Positions 1 to 8,869 of a stretch of 53,156 nucleotides of DNA are shown in pieces; within the stretch, counting starts at the first letter, position 1; the number at the start of each line of letters is the position of its first letter. The position numbers and the translations under genes were made by a program. Origin of the DNA: a virus. Where the stretch lies: IMG/VR virus record IMGVR_UViG_3300044568_003773, positions 1-53,156 of that record. The stretch is one strand, 5' to 3'. The notes below the pieces were generated by a model. The model saw only the letters and a program-made list of their open reading frames with translations. It searched no databases and was not told the DNA's origin.

Positions 1-1
1 T

Positions 2-40
2 ATGTTGGAAACTCCACCGATTGTTCCTTATATTGATTAA
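2..40 (+). CDS. possible 3' end of a truncated gene
   Basis: The first bases hold an open frame of twelve codons (LETPPIVPYID after the first) ending in TAA at 38-40. It would be the tail of a gene entering from the left and converging on the peptidase gene. It is too short to identify and may be chance. Confidence 0.2.
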   Translation: MLETPPIVPYID

Positions 41-1089
41 TACTTTTTAATCAATCTTTCTTTAATAATTTCATAAAGACTTACTAAATCCTCATCGGGG
101 ATAAATAAAAATCCATCGTCATAAGCGTCACTTAATGTGATACCATCTTTTTCTTCATATGCGTCTATACTCCCTAAACGATGAAAAGTTTCTTCAGGGT
201 AATCAAAAACTTCTTCATCTAAATCTTCCACAAGTGAATTCATTATTAATTGAGGAGTATATTTGATAGGAGCATATTCGTATGTGTATTTTTTAAGTCC
301 CAATACTGCAACCATCTTCTTTCCTGCTTCAATCGCATTTTTTACATCGTCTAAGGATACAAACTCTTGAACTGAGTGCATATTGTAATAACCACAAGAC
401 ATGTTAATGCAAGAAACATTGATTTTCTTTTTTAGTTGTGAAATGTCGGTGTAAGGGTGAGATTGAACTAACATTTCATTACCAAAAGATTCCGTAATAA
501 CTTCTAATGTTTTTTCAAAGAACTCACTCTCCCTTTCAAACAAACGAACTCCCGAGCAAATCTCGGTAATTAAGTGATTACCAGGTGCGTCATATTGAGT
601 GATATAACCAACATTCTGTAAAAAGTTTTCATCACATTTTGATGAACCGTGACATCCTGTTTCTTCTGAAACAAAAAAACCAATTTTTACTTTGTCTAAT
701 TGTTTTAGTAACTCTAAACAAATAAAAATACCACACTTGTCATCACCACCAATACCTGTTGGGTTACCGTTAGTGTCATAAGCCTTTAATACATCAACTG
801 GTGTGTTGTCAAAGGATTTACCAAAAGTGTAAGGTCGAGCAAGTTTTTCTTCTTTAACTACTATTTTTTCAATCTTACTGTGTACTGTATCTGTGTGAGC
901 AATAAACATAGGGTAAAATTCACCTTCCTCTAACACACCTTTTGTCGCGTAGATGTTCATCATTACATCACGATAGAAAGTAACCCCTTCCATATCCCCC
1001 AACTCGTCACAAATAAACTCTACCATATCTTCTTCTTGATATGTCTTGCTTGGGACTGAAAGGAGCTCTTTAAATTTTTCTATGTTCAT
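37..1089 (-). CDS. M20/peptidase T-like zinc exopeptidase
   Basis: Likely a di-zinc aminopeptidase that trims short peptides in the cytoplasm. In the longest frame, which opens at 1113, the metal-binding pattern of the M20/M42-type clan is visible: HTD at about residues 73-75, GGDDKCG near 124, the catalytic pair EETG at 150-151, an Asp in YDAPG near 175 and a late His in YNMHS near 246. I prefer the internal ATG at 1089 (MNIEKFKELL), because the upstream eight residues are unlike the family and the family normally begins with this helix. It lies 45 bases downstream of the ClpC-like gene on the same strand, so the two are probably co-transcribed; an unfoldase plus a peptidase suggests shared peptide turnover, which is inference. 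Length (350 aa) is a little short for PepT (about 410). The exact substrate cannot be read from the sequence. Confidence 0.8.
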   Translation of the reverse strand: MNIEKFKELLSVPSKTYQEEDMVEFICDELGDMEGVTFYRDVMMNIYATKGVLEEGEFYPMFIAHTDTVHSKIEKIVVKEEKLARPYTFGKSFDNTPVDVLKAYDTNGNPTGIGGDDKCGIFICLELLKQLDKVKIGFFVSEETGCHGSSKCDENFLQNVGYITQYDAPGNHLITEICSGVRLFERESEFFEKTLEVITESFGNEMLVQSHPYTDISQLKKKINVSCINMSCGYYNMHSVQEFVSLDDVKNAIEAGKKMVAVLGLKKYTYEYAPIKYTPQLIMNSLVEDLDEEVFDYPEETFHRLGSIDAYEEKDGITLSDAYDDGFLFIPDEDLVSLYEIIKERLIKKY

Positions 1090-1134
1090 TGCTGTTTTTT
1101 TACAAATGTACAAAAGTTTTTAACATTTGCAAAA

Positions 1135-3171
1135 TTATTTTTTTCTTTTAATTGGTTTTTTTATTTTAACATCAGTTTTCTTTTCCTTCTCGTTATAAGT
1201 AAGAACAAACTTTGATCCTTTTTCTGGGTTATCTGTAAGGATTTTTTCAGTGATTGCATCATCAATCCATTTCTGTACGGTTCTTTTAAGTATTCTAGCC
1301 CCAAAACGAGTATCCATTCCGACTTCTATTAGATGTTTTTTTAGTGTCTCATCGACATCTACAGAAAACTCTAACTTAGAAATTCTTTCGTAGAATTTAT
1401 TAAGTTCTAAATCAACAATTTTTAACAAATCCTCTTTATTAAGGTCTTTGAAATAAACTATATCATCAAATCTATTGATAAACTCAGGCGGGAATTTTTT
1501 GAATAGCTCTTTTTCCAAAAGTGTTTTGATCTCATCGTCTTTTCTTTCAGTTTTTGCCGTTGTTGAAAAACCGACACCCGTCCCAAAATCTTGTACAACC
1601 TTAGTTCCCACATTAGAAGTCATTAGAATAATACAATTTTTAAAATTTATTTTTCTCCCATGACCGTCTGTTAACATACCCTCATCCAACATCTGTAAAA
1701 AAACATTGAATATATCGGAATGTGCCTTTTCTATTTCATCTAATAGAATTACAGAGTATGGCTTGTTTTTGATTTTATTCAAAAATGGTGAGCCCTCTTC
1801 AAACCCCACATAACCTGGTGATGTTCCCGTCAATTTGGATGTTGAAATTTTATCTGAAAACTCACTCATGTCTAAACGGATTAAAGCGTCTTCACTGTTA
1901 AACATATGTTTTGCCAATTGTTTTGCGAGTTCTGTTTTCCCGACTCCCGAATTACCAATTAACAGACCACTGAAAATAGGTTTTTTCGGATCGTTTAAAC
2001 CAACTTTATTTCTCTGAATTGCCCTTGCTATTTTACTTACAGCATCATCCTGACCAATAACTTTTGTGTTCAAATTTTCTTTTAAAGAAATAAGTTGTTG
2101 TGTTTCATCTGTAGATATTTTATTCACAGGAATTTTTGTCATTAAAGAAACTACATCATAAACGACATCTTCAGTCACTTCTCTTTTAAACATGTCACGA
2201 TTCTTTTCGAATTTTTGTTTCTCATTTTCTAATTCGGCAAGAACTTTTCTTTCTTTGTCTCGTAAATTAGCCGCCTCCTCATACTTTTGTTTGTTGATGA
2301 CATCTAACTTTTCTTCTTTGATTTTCAAAGCTTCTTTTTTCAAGTCCTCAATAATTTCAGGAAGTTTTACTTCCACTTGAGATCTTGCCCCAACCTCATC
2401 AATAATATCAAATGCCTTATCTGGAAATTCACGATCAGTAATATATCTATCGGCTAACTCCACACAAAGTTTCATAATATCATCACTATAAATTACTTTG
2501 TGGTAATTTTCATAACTTTCTTTGGATTGTTGAAGAATTAGTAATGTTTCTTCTTTTGTTGATGCGTCAACAATAACTTTTTGGAATCTTCTTTCTAATG
2601 CCCCATCCTTCTCAATATTTTTTCTGTATTCGTCTAAAGTTGTCGCCCCAATACATTGAAGTTCCCCTCTTGAAAGTGCGGGTTTAAATATGTTTGACGC
2701 ATCCATAGAACCTGATGAATTACCAGCACCAATCATAGTATGTATTTCATCAATAAAAATTATAATATCGGGATTTCCATATAATTCTTCCATTATAACC
2801 TTCATCCTCTCTTCAAACTGACCTCTATATTTTGTCCCTGCCACAACTGATGTCATATCTAACGATACTATTCTTTTGTTTGCTAAATTTTGAGGACAAT
2901 CACCTTCAAAAATCTTTTTTGCAAGTCCCTCAACAATTGCAGTTTTACCACAACCCGGTTCCCCTAAAATAATTGGATTGTTTTTCTTTCTCCTTGATAA
3001 AATTTGAGCAATCCTATTGATCTCGTTTTCTCTCCCTATCACAGGGTCCAACTTCCCTTCTTCTGCCGCCTTAATTAGATCTCTTGAGAAATTATCTAAT
3101 ACGGGGGTTTTTGAGGAACTATCTTTAGGTTTGTTTTTTGGTTTTTCGTTTTCGTCTACGGATTCTATCAT
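1135..3171 (-). CDS. clpC-like: ClpC/ClpA-type AAA+ unfoldase lacking the N-domain
   Basis: An ATP-driven protein unfoldase with two AAA+ modules. Module one has Walker A GEPGCGKT (70-77), pore loop KYRG (114-117) and Walker B FIDEIH (139-144). A charged middle region (about 280-325) contains a UVR-like stretch ([14 protein letters not shown]) as in ClpC. Module two has Walker A GNSGVGKT (406-413), pore loop GYVG (453-456), Walker [10 protein letters not shown] and a C-terminal GAR sensor. The VGF tripeptide near 533-535 sits where ClpA/ClpC/ClpX carry the IGF/VGF loop that docks on ClpP. At 678 aa it is about 140 residues shorter than host ClpC: the repeated N-domain that binds adaptors and substrates is replaced by about 25 hydrophilic residues. 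No clpP is visible, so it would have to use host ClpP. Identification as Clp/Hsp100 is very secure; the ClpC subtype rests on the UVR and VGF motifs. Confidence 0.93.
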   Translation of the reverse strand: MIESVDENEKPKNKPKDSSSKTPVLDNFSRDLIKAAEEGKLDPVIGRENEINRIAQILSRRKKNNPIILGEPGCGKTAIVEGLAKKIFEGDCPQNLANKRIVSLDMTSVVAGTKYRGQFEERMKVIMEELYGNPDIIIFIDEIHTMIGAGNSSGSMDASNIFKPALSRGELQCIGATTLDEYRKNIEKDGALERRFQKVIVDASTKEETLLILQQSKESYENYHKVIYSDDIMKLCVELADRYITDREFPDKAFDIIDEVGARSQVEVKLPEIIEDLKKEALKIKEEKLDVINKQKYEEAANLRDKERKVLAELENEKQKFEKNRDMFKREVTEDVVYDVVSLMTKIPVNKISTDETQQLISLKENLNTKVIGQDDAVSKIARAIQRNKVGLNDPKKPIFSGLLIGNSGVGKTELAKQLAKHMFNSEDALIRLDMSEFSDKISTSKLTGTSPGYVGFEEGSPFLNKIKNKPYSVILLDEIEKAHSDIFNVFLQMLDEGMLTDGHGRKINFKNCIILMTSNVGTKVVQDFGTGVGFSTTAKTERKDDEIKTLLEKELFKKFPPEFINRFDDIVYFKDLNKEDLLKIVDLELNKFYERISKLEFSVDVDETLKKHLIEVGMDTRFGARILKRTVQKWIDDAITEKILTDNPEKGSKFVLTYNEKEKKTDVKIKKPIKRKK

Positions 3172-3193
3172 AACTTCTAATTTGACTCAAAAT

Positions 3194-3225
3194 TAAACAT
3201 AAGTTAAATAATAATCAATTGCCAA
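3194..3225 (-). promoter_or_regulatory. candidate Bacteroidota-type promoter for the clp-peptidase pair
   Basis: Reading the minus strand, TTG (3225-3223) is followed after 21 bases by TATGTTTA (3201-3194), one mismatch from the Bacteroidota -7 element TAnnTTTG. It lies in the divergent gap 23 bases upstream of the clp start. AT-richness makes chance matches likely. Confidence 0.35.
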
Positions 3226-3232
3226 TCTGTAG

Positions 3233-3240
3233 TATTTATA
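3233..3240 (+). promoter_or_regulatory. TATTTATA start-proximal motif
   Basis: Sense-oriented TATTTATA ending three bases before the ATG at 3244. One of thirteen such motifs; see the finding on candidate late elements. Confidence 0.4.
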
Positions 3241-3243
3241 GTT

Positions 3244-3558
3244 ATGAAAGCTTGGAGAAAATTCGTGGATACTTTGGAATTGACAAAAGATTTAGAACAG
3301 AATTATTTTGACATGAGAAAAATATTTCAAAGAGAAGGGTGGACACAAGAAGAGTTGGCAAGTCCAAGATACTTCCCCCAAGACTTATTAAAATTGCACT
3401 CCGAATTCCAACCAAAAATGCGTGAGATTTTTCAAACAATTAAGGATTATGGTTTTGATGTTGACAGAGACGAAGTTCATTATTATATTATGGATAAACT
3501 TAGTCATATAGATGACATAACCCCATTAAGAGAACCAGATGGCAATAAAAAGAACTGA
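3244..3558 (+). CDS. hypothetical protein, 104 aa
   Basis: Not recognised. A mostly helical, charged protein with a TQEELASPRYFPQDLL segment in the middle and no membrane segment or cysteine motif. It opens the rightward head transcription unit, and its end overlaps the next gene by 20 bases, so the two are probably translated together. The start is the first ATG in the frame, three bases after a TATTTATA motif. No Shine-Dalgarno sequence is present. Confidence 0.7.
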   Translation: MKAWRKFVDTLELTKDLEQNYFDMRKIFQREGWTQEELASPRYFPQDLLKLHSEFQPKMREIFQTIKDYGFDVDRDEVHYYIMDKLSHIDDITPLREPDGNKKN

Positions 3559-3787
3559 CATAGAAGGCACAAGAATTGTTTGTGAAATCGAATCTTCTAA
3601 CTTGGTAAAAACCGAGTATGATACAGAATCAAAAAAGTTAATAACTACATTTAAAAACGGTTTAAGATATGAATATGAAGATGTTCCGCACAACATCTTT
3701 GCTCAATTTAGATTGTCAGAATCCCAAGGAAAATTTTTCAATTCTCAAATATCAAGAACATTCAAATATAAAAAATTAGATAATTAA
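3539..3787 (+). CDS. KTSC-domain protein
   Basis: An 82-residue protein that is almost entirely a KTSC-like domain, a small beta-rich module named for its occurrence at the C-terminus of some lysyl-tRNA synthetases and common as a stand-alone phage protein. The supporting pattern is the strand with FKNGLRYEYEDVP, then a helix with FRLSESQGKFFNSQIS. The role of the domain is not firmly established; nucleic-acid binding is often assumed. It overlaps the preceding gene by 20 bases and begins inside it, so its translation is probably coupled. There is no sign of catalytic residues. Confidence 0.75.
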   Translation: MAIKRTDIEGTRIVCEIESSNLVKTEYDTESKKLITTFKNGLRYEYEDVPHNIFAQFRLSESQGKFFNSQISRTFKYKKLDN

Positions 3788-3797
3788 TTTTTTATCA

Positions 3798-3805
3798 TAT
3801 TTATA
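3798..3805 (+). promoter_or_regulatory. TATTTATA start-proximal motif
   Basis: Sense-oriented TATTTATA with three bases before the ATG at 3809, the same spacing as at 3233-3240 and 16970-16977. Confidence 0.4.
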
Positions 3806-3808
3806 TGT

Positions 3809-4582
3809 ATGGCATCCGATAAAAAAATTATTGATAGTTTATACCTACAAAATGAGTTAAACCCAAAAATTTGGTATTTCCCAAAAGAAAAATACATGGG
3901 AGATTCTGAGGGACAAGAAGAAAAACTTAAATCTGAAATCAGAGATCGTTTATTAAAAATCGCAAATATTTTTATAGATTATTTGGATGTTGATTTATAT
4001 GTTGAAGATGTAGTCTTAATCGGATCATTAACAGGATATAATTGGTCGGAATTTTCTGATTTCGACTTACACATCATTTACAACATAGATAAATTAGATG
4101 GAGATGTTGAATTATACAAAGAACTTTTTAGACTTAAAAAAACTGTATTCAACGCAAAACACGATATCAAAATAAAAGGATATGAAGTAGAGGTTTATGC
4201 CCAAGCATCTACTGACCCCGAAGAGAGTGCGGGGTCCTACTCTATCTTAAGTGACAGGTGGGTAAGGTACCCCAACAAAGAAGAATTTTCAATAGATGAA
4301 AAGGTCTTAAAGGACAAGGTTGATCAATGGGAAACAATAATTGACGGTGTAATAGAAAATGCCGAAGATGAAAGTTTGGAGGATGGTTTGAATCTTTTGA
4401 AGAAATATCGAGAAAAGTTGAGGAAGTATAGAACTTGCGGACTTAAAAAAGAGGGTGAATTTTCTTATGAGAATTTAGTGTTTAAATACCTAAGAAGAAA
4501 TGGGTACTTATCCAAATTAGAAGATTTCAAAAATACATTATCGGATAAAAAATTGTCCTTAGAGCAAGAAAAATCTGAATAA
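3809..4582 (+). CDS. nucleotidyltransferase-fold protein
   Basis: Predicted member of the DNA polymerase beta-like nucleotidyltransferase fold. The hallmark GS followed by a paired acidic motif is visible: IGSLTGYNWSEFSDFDLH at about 71-88, with GS at 72-73 and Asp at 84 and 86. A third acidic residue in GYEVEVYAQ (near 126-128) is in the right place on a following strand. The C-terminal half is helical and charged (DGLNLLKKYREKLRKYR). Similar proteins sit upstream of the terminase in other large T4-like marine phages (from memory); their substrate is unknown. No antitoxin-like partner is next to it, so a toxin role is not suggested. It stands alone between two TATTTATA motifs. Confidence 0.65.
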   Translation: MASDKKIIDSLYLQNELNPKIWYFPKEKYMGDSEGQEEKLKSEIRDRLLKIANIFIDYLDVDLYVEDVVLIGSLTGYNWSEFSDFDLHIIYNIDKLDGDVELYKELFRLKKTVFNAKHDIKIKGYEVEVYAQASTDPEESAGSYSILSDRWVRYPNKEEFSIDEKVLKDKVDQWETIIDGVIENAEDESLEDGLNLLKKYREKLRKYRTCGLKKEGEFSYENLVFKYLRRNGYLSKLEDFKNTLSDKKLSLEQEKSE

Positions 4583-4606
4583 TGTAAAAATTACCAATTA
4601 ACAATA

Positions 4607-4614
4607 TATTTATA
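4607..4614 (+). promoter_or_regulatory. TATTTATA start-proximal motif
   Basis: Sense-oriented TATTTATA, 13 bases before the ATG at 4628, within a longer run TATATTTATATA. Confidence 0.4.
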
Positions 4615-4627
4615 TAGAAAAATTACT

Positions 4628-4828
4628 ATGTCTACAACTGCATGTACATCTTATTATACTACTACCGTAGTTGGTTATCTTCCGGCTTCTGGAACTACAG
4701 TAGGTACTATTGTGACTTTCAATACTCCGAAACCTGTATGGAACGATACGGTTAAAAATGAGGCGAGTGTTGTTTCTTTACAATGTAATGGAGTTGCCTT
4801 GGGCGGATTTAATGGACTAAACAATTAA
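4628..4828 (+). CDS. small hypothetical protein, 66 aa
   Basis: Not recognised. Rich in Thr, Ser, Val and Gly (STTACTSYYTTTVVGYLP), suggesting a small beta-strand protein, possibly a minor virion component. Base and codon use match the neighbours, and a TATTTATA motif lies upstream. It ends 14 bases before the next gene. Confidence 0.6.
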   Translation: MSTTACTSYYTTTVVGYLPASGTTVGTIVTFNTPKPVWNDTVKNEASVVSLQCNGVALGGFNGLNN

Positions 4829-4842
4829 AAACAAATATAAAA

Positions 4843-6135
4843 ATGGGAGATTTAAGACCTCTTGGTAGTGAGAAATTAGAAGGTGTTGAAAAATTAAGAA
4901 GAATTATGGAGATTGCTCGTTATAACGAAGCACCTAAAACTGAAACTAATCCACTTTCCACAACTAACTATACTATTACTTTGGCTGATGGTATGACTTA
5001 TGGTATTGTTAAAGAAAAAACAGGATACATCCTCAAAAAAGGTTTGAACGAGTCTGAAATGGACTATAACGAACCTATGAAACAAAGGAAATATTATAGA
5101 TCATATTCTGAAGCGATGAAAAAACTTAATCTTGTCGCTGCCGAAGTCAACAGGGTAACTGGAAACGAATTTGAAATTCCTCTTATTGGTGAACAAGAGG
5201 CAAAAAAAAAATATGTTTTAAGAACTCCTAAACCTAAATCTGAAGAAATGCCAGCACCGGAACCTGCAATGGAACCGGCACCAATGCCTTCCCCATCACC
5301 TGAACCACCAGCGGATGCTCCTATGGGATCTGAAATGGGTGGAGAAGAACCAATGGGTATGGAACCTGAAATGGGTGGAGAAGAACCAATGGGTATGGAA
5401 CCGGAAATGGGTGGAGAAGAACCCGTAGATGGTGAAGAGCCAATGGGTATGGAACCTGAAATGGGTGGAGAAGACGATGGTGACGAAGAACCACAAGGAC
5501 CAGCAGGTTTGAAATCAATTCAAAGACTAACAGGTAAATTAAGTCAAAAAATTAGAGCTTTTGATAAAGATCAAGGACTAGATTCTCAAGATATTAAGTA
5601 TGTAATTAATTCTATAATATCTGCAATGGATTTAGATAGTTTAGATGAAGACGATAAAGAAGATATACTTTCTAAATTCGACGAATCTGATGAATATGGT
5701 GCTGAAGGTGAGGGTGAGTTTGACTTGTCAGGAGAAGAAGACTTCGATATGGGAATGGAACCTGAAATGCCAGAACCGATGGACGGCGAAGAGCCGATGG
5801 GAATGGAACCTGAAATGTCTGAACCTGTAGAAACATACACTTTCAAAGAATCTGTAGAAAGTGTTTTATCAAACTATTTTATTATTAATGAAGATGAAAA
5901 AAAAGGTTTAGAAAAAAAATCAAAAAAAGATTTTATAAAATCTAAAATTAATAAAATAGATACATTGAGGGATTTGAGAAAATTAAGTGAAAACAACACT
6001 CAATACAAAGTTAGTTTGGAATTGATAGAGGAAAATAAAGGAACCAAATTCATTGGTAAAACCAATAAGTCCAACTTAGTTTTTATTAAAGAAGGTAAAC
6101 AAATTAAAGTAACACCAACAGGATCGATTATATGA
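4843..6135 (+). CDS. acidic repeat protein of the head gene region
   Basis: Three parts are visible. A conserved-looking N-terminal region (1-125) precedes a central acidic, Pro- and Met-rich segment (about 130-330), followed by a lysine-rich C-terminal domain (about 340-430) containing FIGKTNKSNLVF. The centre contains repeats built on GGEEPMGMEPEM, encoded by a 36-base unit repeated from about 5335. Between the repeats lies a helical segment (QDIKYVINSIISAMDLDSL). Its place two genes upstream of the terminase and its composition, which resembles the scaffold at 13523, suggest a virion or prohead component. That is inference; I recognise no named family. Confidence 0.65.
   Translation: MGDLRPLGSEKLEGVEKLRRIMEIARYNEAPKTETNPLSTTNYTITLADGMTYGIVKEKTGYILKKGLNESEMDYNEPMKQRKYYRSYSEAMKKLNLVAAEVNRVTGNEFEIPLIGEQEAKKKYVLRTPKPKSEEMPAPEPAMEPAPMPSPSPEPPADAPMGSEMGGEEPMGMEPEMGGEEPMGMEPEMGGEEPVDGEEPMGMEPEMGGEDDGDEEPQGPAGLKSIQRLTGKLSQKIRAFDKDQGLDSQDIKYVINSIISAMDLDSLDEDDKEDILSKFDESDEYGAEGEGEFDLSGEEDFDMGMEPEMPEPMDGEEPMGMEPEMSEPVETYTFKESVESVLSNYFIINEDEKKGLEKKSKKDFIKSKINKIDTLRDLRKLSENNTQYKVSLELIEENKGTKFIGKTNKSNLVFIKEGKQIKVTPTGSII
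5335..5474 (+). repeat. in-frame 36-base tandem repeats
   Basis: Units of 36 bases encode E-M-G-G-E-E-P-M-G-M-E-P and are repeated in tandem, one copy interrupted by an insertion encoding VDGEEP. A further partial copy lies near 5780-5820. All remain in frame, so this is coding repeat expansion. Confidence 0.8.
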
Positions 6136-6551
6136 ATTTGATTTATGTAAATGAGCTAGGACCTAATTACAAAGGTGATAACATTTACGAATTTATATTT
6201 TCGGATATTAATGATGTGTGGGGTGAAGATTGGGATGCAACACCATCAGGTGGAAAACCACTCCCCCCTCAAATAGAATTTATAAAAAAGGTTGGGGTTT
6301 TAAGAAACTCAGAAATAGAATTAGAACTGATACAACAGTCTGATTATTTTGGAGTATATGATGCAGTAGATGGTGTTATTGGGTTAGCTTGGGAAAAATC
6401 TGATTCTGACTCAGTTACATTCAACAAGTATAAAAGATTAGTTTTTCACTTTGGTGAAACAGACGAATCTGTAGAAAACAAACTTTACGAAAGAGATGTC
6501 GTATTAAAATGGGAAAAAAATTTAGTCAAAGATGAAACACATGAATCCTAA
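6132..6551 (+). CDS. hypothetical protein, 139 aa
   Basis: Not recognised. It begins in a four-base overlap with the previous stop (ATGA), which points to coupled translation. The protein is acidic and mixed alpha/beta, with WGEDWDATPSGGKPLPP near residue 30 and a C-terminal half that looks like a small globular domain. Its fixed place between the acidic repeat protein and the terminase suggests a head-assembly role, but nothing in the sequence proves it. Confidence 0.65.
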   Translation: MNLIYVNELGPNYKGDNIYEFIFSDINDVWGEDWDATPSGGKPLPPQIEFIKKVGVLRNSEIELELIQQSDYFGVYDAVDGVIGLAWEKSDSDSVTFNKYKRLVFHFGETDESVENKLYERDVVLKWEKNLVKDETHES

Positions 6552-7050
6552 ATTAGTTAAACTTTTACATGAAGGTTTTTCTATGAATACATTAGAAAAA
6601 CTAAACGAAAACCAGTTAAATGTTCTTTTTAAAAGAATAAATGAGCAAAAAGGTAAGGTAACAGTTTCTTCAGATAAGTTGGGGACTGTCGATCTTAAAA
6701 AAATGACAGACTCAGGTGTTGATGTTGAGGTTAAAGAAGAGGAGACTGAAGTAAAGGAGAAGTCAGTTTCCCAACAACAACAAAAAATAATGGGATTGGC
6801 ACTTTCAGTGAAAAAAGGAGATACTGCAAAATCTAAAGTTTCTAAAGAAGTAAAGAAAATGGCTAAAGACATGACTTACAAAGAATTAGAAGACTTTGCA
6901 TCGACTAAAAGAAAAGGGTTACCCAAGAAAAAAGAAACGGACGAAGAAGTTAAAAATCTTGAAGAGGGTATTCTTAGAATATTACAAAATCATTTACCTC
7001 CACATACCACAAAAGGTGAACTTCTCGATGTAATTCGTAGAAGAAATTAA
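6532..7050 (+). CDS. hypothetical protein immediately upstream of terminase
   Basis: A charged, lysine- and glutamate-rich 172-residue protein with helical ends and a low-complexity centre. Two in-frame starts exist, at 6532 and 6541; the second (MNPKLVKLLHEGFS) leaves the smaller overlap with the preceding gene. The last 25 residues (EGILRILQNHLPPHTTKGELL) look like a folded C-terminal motif. In T4 the small terminase gp16 precedes gp17, so this could be a divergent small terminase. However, it lacks a recognisable coiled-coil core, so I do not assign that role. Confidence 0.6.
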   Translation: MKHMNPKLVKLLHEGFSMNTLEKLNENQLNVLFKRINEQKGKVTVSSDKLGTVDLKKMTDSGVDVEVKEEETEVKEKSVSQQQQKIMGLALSVKKGDTAKSKVSKEVKKMAKDMTYKELEDFASTKRKGLPKKKETDEEVKNLEEGILRILQNHLPPHTTKGELLDVIRRRN

Positions 7051-7056
7051 AAATGA

Positions 7057-8832
7057 ATGTCGTTATCGAAAGAACAAATATTATTAGAGTATGCTAAGTG
7101 TGTAAATGATACACCTTACGCCTTAAAAACATATTTACAAACTTACGACAACACACAGTCCAAATATGTTCCATTAGAACTTTTTAATGATCAGGTTACA
7201 CTTGTTAAAGATTATGACGAGTGTGAAGAAAATATCGCACTTAAATACCGACAAGCCGGTGTTTCAACCGTTACATCCGCATGGGCATCTAAAAGGTTAG
7301 TATTTGCTAAAAAATCAAAACCAGAAAAAATATTGATTATTGCAAATAAAATGGACACCGCTGTAGAGATGGCAAATAAAGTGAGAGCTTTTGTTGAACA
7401 GTGGCCAAATTGGTTAGGTGTAACATTCTCTAACGAAAAAAATTCACAAAGACATTTTAAATTAACTAACGGATGTGAAGTAAAGGCAGTTGCAACATCT
7501 AAGGATGCTTTGCGTGGGTATACACCTACGATCTTAATCTTTGATGAGGCAGCATATATTAATGCGGACGAAGATTTCTGGTCAGCGTGTATGGCATCCC
7601 TATCTACAGGAGGTAAAGTTATAGTAATATCAACACCAAATGGATTTGATCCAATATATTATTCAATTTACAGTCAGGCGATAAAAGGAATGAATGACTT
7701 TAAAATAACAGAAATGTATTGGTTTCGAGATCCTAGATATTCTAAGGATCTGAAATTAATTAAGTGTGATGATATTGTTCACTATATGTTGAATAGGGCG
7801 GATTATAATGATTCTGAAATCATACTAGACTATACTGAAGTCAAAGTAATTAATAGAGACTTTGAAGAAATAAAGGAAAAAATTAATAAAGGTTACAAAC
7901 CGTATAGTTCTTGGTTTGAGGCTATGGCCAAAAAGTTAAAGTTTGACAAAAGAAAAATTTCTCAAGAATTAGAATGTAATTTTTTAGGTTCGGGTGACAA
8001 TGTTATCCCACCTGAAACGATGAAAAAAATAAAAGAAAACCACATCCAAGAACCTGTTAATAAATTTATGGGAGGTGCACTTTGGCAATGGAAAGAACCT
8101 ATTGTTGGTCATAAATATATTATGGGTGTCGATGTATCAAGAGGAGATAGTGAAGATTTTAGTACTATATCAATCATTGATTTTGACTCAAGAGAACAAG
8201 TTTTAGAATATATTGGAAAAATCCCACCCGATGTTTTAGCAGAAATTGCTTTCAAGTGGGGAACTATGTATGGTTCCCTTATCGTGACTGATATAACAGG
8301 AGGGATGGGAGTGTCAACATCAAGAAAATTACAAGAACTTGGATATAAAAATTTATATGTTGATGGGGTAAACCCTGCAGATAAATGGAAGTGGGACCCA
8401 AAGGCTAATGATAAAATTCCTGGTATTAATTTTAACGCAAAACGAGTTCTAATTATTCAATCATTTGAGGAAGCTTTAAGGTATGATTTTGTTGTCAGAT
8501 CACAAAGGTTATTTAATGAATTGAATACATTCGTTTATGTAAACGGTAGACCTGATCACCAAAAAGGACAACATGATGACTTGATAATGTCATTTGCAAT
8601 AGCAATTTATGTTGCTGAAACATCTTTTGCCCAATTAGAAAAAGTAACAGAACAAACAAAGGCAATGTTAGATTCTTGGTCAGTAGAAAGTAATACTTAT
8701 CATAAAGAGTATACAAGTTTTAATCCAAGTTTACCAGTATCACAGAGAGATCAAACAGGATATCAGAGAAACACGGTCACTAAAAGTGATTATGAAAAGT
8801 ATTTATGGTTATTCAGTGGTAAAAGGGTTTAG
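7057..8832 (+). CDS. terL: terminase large subunit (gp17-like)
   Basis: ATPase-nuclease that cuts concatemeric DNA and pumps it through the portal into the prohead. The N-terminal ATPase has a deviant Walker A, YRQAGVST at about 64-71, as in many phage terminases where the classical GKT is not kept; Walker B is LIFDEAAY at 160-167; a coupling motif ISTPN lies near 195. The C-terminal RNase H-like nuclease carries acidic residues in GVDVSRGDSEDFST, IVTDITGGMG and the closing HDDLIMSFAIA. Length (591 aa) matches T4 gp17 (610). It follows the previous gene by six bases and precedes the portal gene, without the tail sheath and tube genes that separate them in T4. Confidence 0.95.
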   Translation: MSLSKEQILLEYAKCVNDTPYALKTYLQTYDNTQSKYVPLELFNDQVTLVKDYDECEENIALKYRQAGVSTVTSAWASKRLVFAKKSKPEKILIIANKMDTAVEMANKVRAFVEQWPNWLGVTFSNEKNSQRHFKLTNGCEVKAVATSKDALRGYTPTILIFDEAAYINADEDFWSACMASLSTGGKVIVISTPNGFDPIYYSIYSQAIKGMNDFKITEMYWFRDPRYSKDLKLIKCDDIVHYMLNRADYNDSEIILDYTEVKVINRDFEEIKEKINKGYKPYSSWFEAMAKKLKFDKRKISQELECNFLGSGDNVIPPETMKKIKENHIQEPVNKFMGGALWQWKEPIVGHKYIMGVDVSRGDSEDFSTISIIDFDSREQVLEYIGKIPPDVLAEIAFKWGTMYGSLIVTDITGGMGVSTSRKLQELGYKNLYVDGVNPADKWKWDPKANDKIPGINFNAKRVLIIQSFEEALRYDFVVRSQRLFNELNTFVYVNGRPDHQKGQHDDLIMSFAIAIYVAETSFAQLEKVTEQTKAMLDSWSVESNTYHKEYTSFNPSLPVSQRDQTGYQRNTVTKSDYEKYLWLFSGKRV

Positions 8833-8869
8833 TTTATAACTAACCATATTATTTTTTAAGAAAAAAATT

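Noticed and set aside
32-55. AT-only nine-base-pair hairpin over the stop codon of the peptidase gene
   Set aside because: The stem is weak and lacks a following T run on the transcribed strand, so it is not called a terminator.
5335-5474. 36-base repeats resembling CRISPR repeat length
   Set aside because: The units are adjacent without unique spacers and stay in one reading frame, so they are coding repeats.
5296-5518. Overlapping minus-strand open frames in the acidic repeat region
   Set aside because: They are reverse-frame shadows created by the repeat and have the same periodicity; the plus-strand gene continues through them.
6532-7050. Small terminase subunit (gp16) immediately upstream of terminase
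   Set aside because: Position fits, but no convincing coiled-coil core or sequence pattern was seen, so the gene is left as hypothetical.
7057-8832. Apparent loss of the Walker A lysine in terminase (RQAGVST)
   Set aside because: Deviant Walker A motifs are usual in phage terminases, and all other motifs are intact, so this is not gene decay.
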